Below the pieces are notes generated by a model. It was given only the letters and a program-made list of their open reading frames with translations. It was not told the origin of the DNA and did not search any database. 16,979 nucleotides of DNA, taken from NCBI GenBank assembly GCA_021648365.1, contig JAKISY010000099.1:1-16979 (forward strand), given 5' to 3'. The position numbers and the translations under genes were made by a program. Below are positions 1-5,723 of this stretch, one piece after another. The DNA is from Verrucomicrobiales bacterium (lineage in GTDB: Bacteria > Verrucomicrobiota > Verrucomicrobiia > Verrucomicrobiales > DEV007). Each line of letters begins with the position of its first letter. Position 1 is the first letter of the stretch.

Positions 1-1413
1 TCGCCGTGCGGCGAGGGTCAGCAGTTCGCGGTCGGGCATGGATGACCAGAGGAAGTAGGAGAGTCGGCTCGCTAGGGCGTAGTCGTCAATGCGTCCTGCG
101 CGGGCTGGTCGTTCATCGAGGAAGAGGAACTCGGGCGAGACGAGGATGGCTTTGAGCGCGACTCGCAGAGAGTCGATGAAGTCGCGCTGTTGGGCGCGGG
201 CAGCTTTGAAGAGGGAGCTGTAGGTTTGCACTTCTTTTTTGCTGACACGACGGCGAAAGGCGCGAGGCAAAAATCGAGTGAGGATTTTTTGTGCTTCAGG
301 GAGGTCGGCTGTTTTCAGATTGATTTTGCCGAGTAAAGCACGGCGGCTTTTGGGTGGCCATTGCGGGTGGAGTGGTCCGGTGATTTCTACTTTGCCCACC
401 AGGATACCCGGACGCTCGGTGGTAGCGGCGTCTTTGAGGTGTCCGCCGTTGCGGTAGGGCATGACTTTGACCGAGTCTCGAAGAGCGAAGCGATCTTCGA
501 ACTCGATGGTGGTCCATTTTTCTCCTGCGTCGATCTTGTAATGATCGACGAGGTGCTTTTCTCGACGGCCGGCGATGACGTCGCCTGCGTAAACTCGCAT
601 GATAAGCGGGGTATCGCTTTGAAAGGTTTTCGCCTGGAGCTTGATTTTGTAGCGTCCGGGTTCTCGTGCCATGAAGGCCCATACGTTGGTGGGGGAGTAG
701 TAGGAGGAGAACATCACCACGCCGTCGGGGTGATCGCGCAGCAACTTGCCGAGGTTGCGGTCAAGTCGCCCTTTGTCTTTGAGGTGGGTGTGGAGGGTTT
801 GGGTTTTGGGGCGTTTTTTTGGTAGAAAAACGGCATCGAGTGCGAGGTCGGCGGTTTTGAGATAGGCTTCTATTTGTTCGGTGGAGACGGATAGGGCGCT
901 GCCGATGTTGTCGAAGCCTTGGGCGATAGCGTCTTCGGGTAGGTGGGCGGCGAGTGAGGTTTCGATATGGAGTAGATCGTGCAGGGTGTTTTGATATTCG
1001 ATTCGGTTGAGTCGGCGCAGTACGACTTGGCGGAATTTTTTGTCTGCTTGGTTCAGGGGGCGAGTGAGGGTGGTGAGGATGCGTTTTTTGGCTTCGAGTG
1101 CGGGGCGTTTCTTTTTGGCAGGTGGCATGTCACCTGATTCGATTTTTTCAAAAATATCAGTCCATTGGCGGACTTGTTGTTCGCTGTCGAGGGTGAGCTT
1201 GAGGTCGTAGAGGTTGAGGTCGCCTTTGTTGCTGTCTTCATCGTGACATTCGTAGCAGTTTTTTTCAAAAAAACGCTGCGAGACGGCGCTGGCGTTTTTG
1301 AAGGGGGGATCGGGTTTGGGATTAGGTTTGGCTGACAGGTATAGCTGGGGGAAGAGCAGCAGTAAAAGTGCCAAGGTGAAGTGTGGCGATAGGTGATAGA
1401 ATCGGTGAGTCAT
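1..1413 (-). CDS. Secreted planctomycete-type cytochrome / DUF1592-family protein, N-terminal part
   Basis: This is the first 471 codons; the gene runs off the left edge. An N-terminal signal peptide (hydrophobic LALLLLLF stretch at about residues 14-21) is followed by a haem-binding CYECH motif (C53, C56, H57) in a planctomycete cytochrome c-like domain. Next comes a DUF1587-like segment with RRLNRIEYQNTLHDLL starting near residue 133. A beta-rich middle part follows (about 200-330), then a DUF1595-like helical segment (about 350-430), and the beginning of DUF1592 (ASRLSYFLWSSMPDRELL) at the cut. Full-length family members usually continue with DUF1588 and DUF1585, so roughly half is probably missing. 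These proteins are exported and common in Planctomycetota and Verrucomicrobiota; their substrate is not established. It is divergent from the hydrolase at 1496. The ATG at 1413 was chosen because it gives a complete signal peptide. Family call is confident; biochemical role is unknown. Confidence 0.88.
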   Translation of the reverse strand, partial: MTHRFYHLSPHFTLALLLLLFPQLYLSAKPNPKPDPPFKNASAVSQRFFEKNCYECHDEDSNKGDLNLYDLKLTLDSEQQVRQWTDIFEKIESGDMPPAKKKRPALEAKKRILTTLTRPLNQADKKFRQVVLRRLNRIEYQNTLHDLLHIETSLAAHLPEDAIAQGFDNIGSALSVSTEQIEAYLKTADLALDAVFLPKKRPKTQTLHTHLKDKGRLDRNLGKLLRDHPDGVVMFSSYYSPTNVWAFMAREPGRYKIKLQAKTFQSDTPLIMRVYAGDVIAGRREKHLVDHYKIDAGEKWTTIEFEDRFALRDSVKVMPYRNGGHLKDAATTERPGILVGKVEITGPLHPQWPPKSRRALLGKINLKTADLPEAQKILTRFLPRAFRRRVSKKEVQTYSSLFKAARAQQRDFIDSLRVALKAILVSPEFLFLDERPARAGRIDDYALASRLSYFLWSSMPDRELLTLAARR

Positions 1414-1485
1414 GTAAAGCCAGTGGATCAATGCCAGAATGATGGTAAGATTTAACAAAGGTAGCAACAAAAAAATGACGCAATT

Positions 1486-1490
1486 AGGAA
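1486..1490 (+). promoter_or_regulatory. Shine-Dalgarno site that decides the hydrolase start
   Basis: AGGAA lies 5 bases before the ATG at 1496. That ATG opens directly into a signal peptide. The earlier in-frame ATGs at 1439, 1442 and 1475 would put a charged 19-residue or shorter tail in front of it, so 1496 is preferred. Confidence 0.6.
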
Positions 1491-1495
1491 TCACC

Positions 1496-2677
1496 ATGAA
1501 GCGATATATTAGAGCAGGGATGTTGATGGGAGGGCTGTTGTTTGCGCAAGGGCAAAGTGGGGCGCTGGCAGCTGAGGCTGATTGGGATGTGATAGCAGCC
1601 GATTTTGTGGTGCCGGAGAAGTATCTAGGGGACTTGGGAGATTTTCGCTCTCCGCTGAAATTCAAAGACGGCAAGCGGGTTGAGACGGCGCAGGATTGGC
1701 AACGGCGGCGTGGGGAGATTCTAGAATATTGGCATGGCATGATGGGGCAGTGGCCGGCTTTGTTGAAGGATCAAAAACTGGAGGTGGTGAGTTCTAGCCA
1801 GCGCGAGGATTTCATCCAGTATAAGATTCGCTTCCGTTGGTTGCCGAATGAGGTGACGGAGGGCTATTTGTTAGTGCCCAACCAAGCTAAAGAGAATAAG
1901 GAAAAATTGCCTGCTGTGATCACGGTGTATTACGAGCCTGAGACGGCTATTGGCGAGGGTGGAGAGCTACGCGATTTTGCGTATCAGTTGGTCAAGCGAG
2001 GTTTTGTGACCTTGTCGATTGGCACTAAGGCAACGACGGAGGCTAAAACGTATGCGCTCTATTGGCCGGGTATCAAGGATGCGAAAGTGCAACCGATGTC
2101 GATGTTGGCTTATGCGGCTGCCAATGCATGGCATGCTTTGGCCAATCATGAATTGGTAGATGACAAACGGATCGGCATTGTCGGGCATTCTTATGGTGGT
2201 AAGTGGGCGATGTTCGCTTCTTGTTTGTTCGATAAGTTTGCCTGTTCGGCATGGTCGGATCCAGGCATTGTTTTTAATGATGAACATCAAAGCGTCAATT
2301 ATTGGGAGCCTTGGTATTTAGGCTACTATCCGCCGCCGTGGAGAAAGCGTGGAATGGTGAGTAAGGAGAACCCTTCGTTTGGTGTGTATCCTAAACTGAG
2401 AAAACAGGGGCATGATTTGCATGAGTTGCACGCGCTGATGGCGCCGCGACCGTTTTTGGTGTCGGGTGGATCGGCGGATATTCCTGATCAGTGGAAGGCT
2501 TTGAATCATTCGATTGCGGTGAATCGCTTACTGGGGAGGAAAGATCGAGTGGCGATGACCAATCGACCGAAGCATGGACCGACGCTGAAGTCGAATGAAC
2601 ACATTTATCGATTTTTTGAGCACTTCTTGATGGGAGATGGTGGGAGGGGGAATTTGACCACGGATAACACGGATTAA
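1496..2677 (+). CDS. Secreted alpha/beta hydrolase (dienelactone-hydrolase / acyl-peptidase-like)
   Basis: The protein has 393 residues from the ATG at 1496. A signal peptide (MKRYIRAGMLMGG, ending near ALAA at about residue 26) indicates export. The catalytic domain shows the nucleophile elbow GHSYGG (Ser about 232), the strand with GGSADIPDQW carrying the likely acid (Asp 328 or 331), and a late KHGP with the likely catalytic His (about 360), followed by the typical terminal helix HIYRFFEHFL. This fits a secreted serine hydrolase acting on an ester or peptide bond; the substrate cannot be read from sequence. The last eight residues (NLTTDNTD) and the stop codon are encoded by the CGGAT-type intergenic repeat, so the native C-terminus was probably near FLMGDG. 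It is divergent from the cytochrome-type gene, 82 bases away. Confidence 0.85.
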   Translation: MKRYIRAGMLMGGLLFAQGQSGALAAEADWDVIAADFVVPEKYLGDLGDFRSPLKFKDGKRVETAQDWQRRRGEILEYWHGMMGQWPALLKDQKLEVVSSSQREDFIQYKIRFRWLPNEVTEGYLLVPNQAKENKEKLPAVITVYYEPETAIGEGGELRDFAYQLVKRGFVTLSIGTKATTEAKTYALYWPGIKDAKVQPMSMLAYAAANAWHALANHELVDDKRIGIVGHSYGGKWAMFASCLFDKFACSAWSDPGIVFNDEHQSVNYWEPWYLGYYPPPWRKRGMVSKENPSFGVYPKLRKQGHDLHELHALMAPRPFLVSGGSADIPDQWKALNHSIAVNRLLGRKDRVAMTNRPKHGPTLKSNEHIYRFFEHFLMGDGGRGNLTTDNTD

Positions 2678-2687
2678 CACGGATAAG
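2653..2687 (+). repeat. Three-module CGGAT repeat overlapping the hydrolase stop
   Basis: The unit begins TTTGACC and contains three CGGAT modules, at 2661, 2670 and 2680, i.e. 9 and 10 bases apart, ending in AAG. The hydrolase stop codon (2675-2677) lies between the second and third modules. The same architecture recurs at 13141-13171. Confidence 0.85.
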
Positions 2688-2710
2688 AGGAAGATGAGGA
2701 ATTAAGAAAA

Positions 2711-2730
2711 GAGTTTTTTTGGGGGAAGAG
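2711..2730 (+). repeat. Purine-rich spacer shared between islands
   Basis: A GAG, T-run, G-run, AAGAG segment follows the first repeat unit. Close relatives occur at 12991-13010, 13077-13096 and 13172-13199 in the second island, always between module repeats. It therefore appears to be part of the repeated unit rather than random filler. Confidence 0.6.
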
Positions 2731-2740
2731 GAAGATAGGG

Positions 2741-2820
2741 AACCGCCGATAGGCACTGATAAACACTGATTTGTATTATTGTTACGACTCATTTTTTTTC
2801 ATCAGTGCCAAACAGTGAGT
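2741..2820. repeat. Foldback element with CTGAT modules
   Basis: Left arm 2741-2770 has modules CCGAT, CTGAT and CTGAT about 10 bases apart. The right arm (about 2800-2820) is the inverted counterpart. GGCACTGAT at 2752-2760 pairs perfectly with ATCAGTGCC at 2801-2809, and the weaker outer parts align without gaps around the same centre (2780.5). It lies 39 bases before the orphan gene at 2859. Confidence 0.75.
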
Positions 2821-2858
2821 ATAGATTTTTTTTCGTGTAGTGTGAATGGTTTTAGACA

Positions 2859-3470
2859 ATGAAACATGCTGAATATTTGAGTTATAGAGATTGTTTTTTC
2901 GACGAGATAACAAAAACGTTGAAAGCAGCTGGTTATAAAGAAACCAATAGAGCGACTGTAAAAGATTTGCGACGGTTAAATTGTTTTTGTAATGAGGGCG
3001 GTGTAACTCGTTCTGTCGTTGTAGATGTTCCGTTTTATTGGAAAGGTTCGACTCGTGGGATTACGGTTTCATATGAAGTTACTCTTCAAAATGAAAATGA
3101 AGATTTTTCGTTGCAGTTTGAACACAGAAACATTGGCAAAGAAAATTTTGAGGGCGAGATTAATTATTATAAGATTAAGACTTTTCTCTTTGGCACAGGA
3201 CAAGTTTTTTATAGTGTGTTGTATTCTGAAATCAAAAAAGCTATAACAGAAGAGCTGATTTGGTTAGATGATTTTGATTCATTGGAAAAATTGATTTTTT
3301 ACCTTAAGGGTAATTTTGAAGGGGCGCGTGGGCAAATATGGCCTTATCTAAATTTGACTGGTGATTTAGGTCGAGCTCATAGATCTACAGAACGCAAGAC
3401 TAAGCTGATAGAAGTTGTGGAGAAACTCATACGAGATAGAGATGCGGGGGGGAAAGATAAAGAAGAGTAA
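2859..3470 (+). CDS. AT-rich orphan gene, hypothetical cytosolic protein
   Basis: The 203-residue product belongs to no family I recognise. It has no signal peptide or membrane segment. It looks like a compact mixed alpha/beta protein with many aromatic residues (for example GEINYYKIKTFLFGTG near residues 98-113) and a strongly charged, probably helical C-terminus rich in Lys, Arg, Asp and Glu. Base composition is clearly unlike its neighbours: the line 3061-3120 is 30 percent G+C, against 50 percent for a sample of purD (9961-10020). No convincing ribosome-binding site precedes the ATG. The stop codon is inside the left arm of a perfect 14-base inverted repeat (3467-3480 with 3680-3693), and a foldback repeat lies just upstream. 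This suggests acquired DNA carried between repeats. That it is a real gene rests on its length, uninterrupted frame and AT-biased codon use. Confidence 0.6.
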   Translation: MKHAEYLSYRDCFFDEITKTLKAAGYKETNRATVKDLRRLNCFCNEGGVTRSVVVDVPFYWKGSTRGITVSYEVTLQNENEDFSLQFEHRNIGKENFEGEINYYKIKTFLFGTGQVFYSVLYSEIKKAITEELIWLDDFDSLEKLIFYLKGNFEGARGQIWPYLNLTGDLGRAHRSTERKTKLIEVVEKLIRDRDAGGKDKEE

Positions 3471-3693
3471 CTATTCAGGTGCAATCAACTATCTATCTGG
3501 ATTCTTTTCAGAAATTAAACCGCGGATAGCGCAGGTAGGCGAGGATAAGATGTTCTGTAATCGTAATTTTACCAAGGTTCTATGTCTATAGTTGAAATGA
3601 AAATCGTTACTTTTTTAAATTAAATTATTTTCCTATCTGCGTTATCCGCGGTTAAACTCTTATGAAATGGTCCACATAGACCTGAATAGTTAC
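3467..3693. repeat. Nested foldback element with perfect 14-bp terminal inverted repeats
   Basis: GTAACTATTCAGGT at 3467-3480 is exactly complementary to ACCTGAATAGTTAC at 3680-3693. Inside are repeat modules in opposite orientations: 3516-3550 (forward: CGGAT, CAGGT, AGGAT at 9 and 10 base spacing) and 3631-3656 (reverse). They share CCGCGGAT at 3520-3527 with its complement at 3644-3651. The roughly 80 bases between the inner arms are AT-rich with no gene. This fits a non-autonomous miniature element or a repeat-derived hairpin; no transposase is present in the window. Confidence 0.75.
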
Positions 3694-3771
3694 AAAGAAG
3701 ATAAGAGGTGAACGTTTTTTGATGGGCGGGGTCTGAGAGGGTGGATGAAGAGCTGTTGAATTTTGTGTTTT

Positions 3772-3777
3772 GAGGAG
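3772..3777 (+). promoter_or_regulatory. Shine-Dalgarno site of the decayed leucine-rich-repeat gene
   Basis: GAGGAG lies 10 bases before ATG 3788 and 16 before ATG 3794. It shows that the original gene start survives although the reading frame behind it is broken. Confidence 0.5.
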
Positions 3778-3787
3778 TTAGAATTTT

Positions 3788-4247
3788 ATGAATATGAACT
3801 TAGATATGAAAAGTGGAGCTAAGATGAGGTGGGTGCTTACATGCTGTGTATGAGCTGTATGCTTCCAATAATCAGATTGTAGATATCAAGCCAGTGTGTG
3901 ATTTACCTAAGTTAGCTTCTTTGTATTTGGATGATAACAAGATTGTGGATCTCACGGGTATTGGTAAGTTGAACAAGGTGTGGAGTTTTGGATTGAAGGG
4001 CAATCAGATTGCTAATCTGGCTCCGCTCAAGGGGATCCAGCCGATGAGCTTTCTGTTTCTTGAAGGCAACAAGGTGAGTGATTTGCAGCCTTTGGTGGAT
4101 TTGTTGAAAGCGGATCTCAAAGGCGCGAAACGTTTCTCCCCCTATGTGCGGATTTATCTGAAGGGCAATGCGCTTGAGAATACAAAAGCTAAAGTGCAGA
4201 TCGCTGAGATGAAAAAACTGGGTGTACGTTTGGCGGATGTGAAGTGA
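3788..4247 (+). pseudogene. Decayed leucine-rich-repeat protein
   Basis: From ATG 3788 the frame reads 21 residues that look like the start of an export signal (KMRWVLTCCV) and then meets TGA at 3851-3853. The leucine-rich-repeat domain is in another frame. It is open from a GTG at 3846 to 4247 (133 codons) and begins in mid-repeat with YELYASNNQIVDI. Three to four repeats of the pattern LxxLxLxxNxI follow (LDDNKIVDL, LKGNQIANL, LEGNKVSDL), then a capping segment. The signal peptide is incomplete and the N-terminal repeats are missing, so an internal deletion with frame change is more likely than a single-base shift. Intact relatives are exported or cell-surface proteins. The GTG could still allow a short cytosolic product. 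The end overlaps the next gene by 4 bases. Confidence 0.65.
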
Positions 4248-4861
4248 GTGAAGCGAAGGTTGAGCGTTTTTTTGAGTGTTGCCTGCGGGTAGGGATAGGG
4301 CGCGAACAGATCGAATCGGTGTGGGCGGTTGTGGCGGAGGGCTACGCCCAAGAGCATCGTTACTACCATAATCTGTCTCATGTCGGCAAGATGCTTGGCT
4401 GGCTCGAGCAGACTGGGCAGGGAACGGTGCAGATCGAATTGGCGATCTGGTTTCACGATCTGGTTTATGATCCTTCGGCATCACAAAATGAGCAGGAGAG
4501 TGCGCTGGCATTTCAGCGGATTTTTGCACCATTGTTAGCTCCAGAGGTGATTGAGGATGTGAGCCGCTTGATAGTGGCGACAGATCCGAAGATGGGGAGA
4601 AGCGGGGCTGATGATGAGAATCTATTGATTGATATCGATTTATCGATTCTGGGAGCTGAGCGGGGAGATTATGAGCAATACTGTGCGGCTATTCGTATGG
4701 AATACTCGATGGTGAGTGATGTAGATTTTAAGCTGGGGAGGGAGCAGGTGCTGAATCGGTTTTTATCACAGCGTATTTATGTGACGGATTTTTTCACCGA
4801 GCTCGAGCAGCCTGCGAGGGAGAATATCAGTTGGGAATTGGGTAAGTTGCTTGTTGCTTGA
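4244..4861 (+). CDS. HD-superfamily metal-dependent phosphohydrolase (COG4339-like)
   Basis: The 205-residue product matches the predicted HD phosphohydrolase group. The metal-ligand pattern is present in order: YHNLSHV with His 42 and 46, the HD pair in WFHDLVYD (His 71, Asp 72), and LIDIDLSILG with Asp 129 and 131. The family C-terminus with FLSQRIYVTDFF and ARENISWEL follows. Such proteins are thought to hydrolyse small phosphorylated substrates in the cytosol; the substrate is unknown. The start is GTG at 4244, overlapping the leucine-rich-repeat stop by 4 bases (GTGA), so translation was probably coupled to that gene. The overlap has persisted although the upstream gene is decayed. An internal methionine would remove N-terminal helix residues. 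Confidence 0.85.
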   Translation: MSEAKVERFFECCLRVGIGREQIESVWAVVAEGYAQEHRYYHNLSHVGKMLGWLEQTGQGTVQIELAIWFHDLVYDPSASQNEQESALAFQRIFAPLLAPEVIEDVSRLIVATDPKMGRSGADDENLLIDIDLSILGAERGDYEQYCAAIRMEYSMVSDVDFKLGREQVLNRFLSQRIYVTDFFTELEQPARENISWELGKLLVA

Positions 4862-4919
4862 CGCATGATGAGACACAAACTAGTTGACGATTTTGGGGAT
4901 GCTGGGTAGTTTCGAAGTG

Positions 4920-5069
4920 ATGAAAAAATCTTTTTTACTCTTCGCCTTATTGATCGGAACTTCTTTTGCATTGCAAAGCTGCTGCAATACTTGTGCAGAA
5001 AAGCACAAAGCGGCGCAGGCGGCTAAAGCTGCTGCGGCAACAGGTGGTGCAACGGGGCAAGCTCGCTAA
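4920..5069 (+). CDS. Small lipoprotein, function unknown
   Basis: From ATG 4920 the product has 49 residues. A signal sequence (KKSFLLFALLIGTSFA) runs into a lipobox LQSC with Cys 21 as the probable lipidation site. The short mature part starts CCNTC, with three Cys in the first five residues, and ends in an Ala/Lys-rich, probably helical tail. It is expected to be anchored in a membrane. An upstream in-frame start at 4884 would put 12 residues before the signal and is less likely. It lies 58 bases after the HD gene, in the same direction. Confidence 0.6.
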   Translation: MKKSFLLFALLIGTSFALQSCCNTCAEKHKAAQAAKAAAATGGATGQAR

Positions 5070-5347
5070 GGAAGTAATAGAGGGGGCATCCTGAGGATTT
5101 TTGCTTGGCGGACGGTGTTGCGGGGGGGCGTTGGGTCTTGCTTAGGAGGCGCGCAAAAATAACTTACCCAACTCCACTTCGATTTTCGCCTGGCTTCTGC
5201 GTTAAAATTCGACTCATTTAGCCCGCTAAACTCTGTCAAATTTCGCCTTGAATCCAAACAAAACTCTTTGCGGAGTTAATCAATTTATTTCTGCGCGACT
5301 CCTTAGCTGATCGATCTTGCGCATGACTCGCGGATAGAGGGAGACGA
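5070..5347. repeat. Intergenic region holding a 168-bp imperfect palindrome (5140-5307)
   Basis: This gap separates converging genes. Its main content is one long foldback sequence. Arms 5140-5176 and 5271-5307 match at 28 of 37 positions without gaps. The centre is TTTAGC-CC-GCTAAA at 5217-5230, whose midpoint (5223.5) coincides with that of the outer arms. AAATTCGAC (5205-5213) and GTCAAATTT (5235-5243) pair around nearly the same point. As RNA it could fold into a very long hairpin and may end transcription from both sides. There is no classic uridine run, so a repeat element is as likely as a terminator. Confidence 0.75.
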
Positions 5348-5719
5348 TTACGATGCTGGACTGATCAGTAAAGGCAGGGCGCAGGCGATAAAACCAGCTG
5401 CCAATTGGGTGAAGGCGATGGTGACAAAAATCATGATGGCGAAAGGTAAATAAGGGCGTGCTCGTTCAGACCGCATCATCAAGGTGAGGGTGATGGCTGA
5501 GGTGATCGCAAGGAGTAGGCCCAAGAGCATGGCCCAGGGGCTTTGGGAATACTGGATCAAGGATCGGGTGATGGAGGGCAAGCTTTCGCTCATGCCTATT
5601 TTCTCAAAATGTGGCAAGTAGATCCGCCCAGCCTGTTTGATCATCAAAGTTGCCTGTAAAGGTAGGATCGATACCGCTGCGATGGCTAGGTAATTTAGGG
5701 TTTTGGCAAATCCTCTCAT
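5348..5719 (-). CDS. Small integral membrane protein, function unknown
   Basis: The product has 123 residues with three probable membrane helices: about residues 8-27, 62-82 and 92-118. A soluble stretch between the first and second (residues 28-60) contains GRIYLPHFEKIGMSESLPS. The arrangement resembles a short piece of a secretion-type F-domain membrane protein only superficially, and I do not claim that relation. It starts 4 bases after the stop of the DUF255 gene on the same strand, so the two are almost certainly co-transcribed. That suggests, without proof, a role near the same exported enzyme. The ATG at 5719 has no strong ribosome-binding site of its own, consistent with translational coupling. 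Confidence 0.7.
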   Translation of the reverse strand: MRGFAKTLNYLAIAAVSILPLQATLMIKQAGRIYLPHFEKIGMSESLPSITRSLIQYSQSPWAMLLGLLLAITSAITLTLMMRSERARPYLPFAIMIFVTIAFTQLAAGFIACALPLLISPAS

Positions 5720-5723
5720 GAGC

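Noticed and set aside
2391..2792. Minus-strand open frame of 133 codons across the hydrolase end and repeats
   Set aside because: It is antisense to a well-supported gene, and its middle is a translation of the CGGAT repeat.
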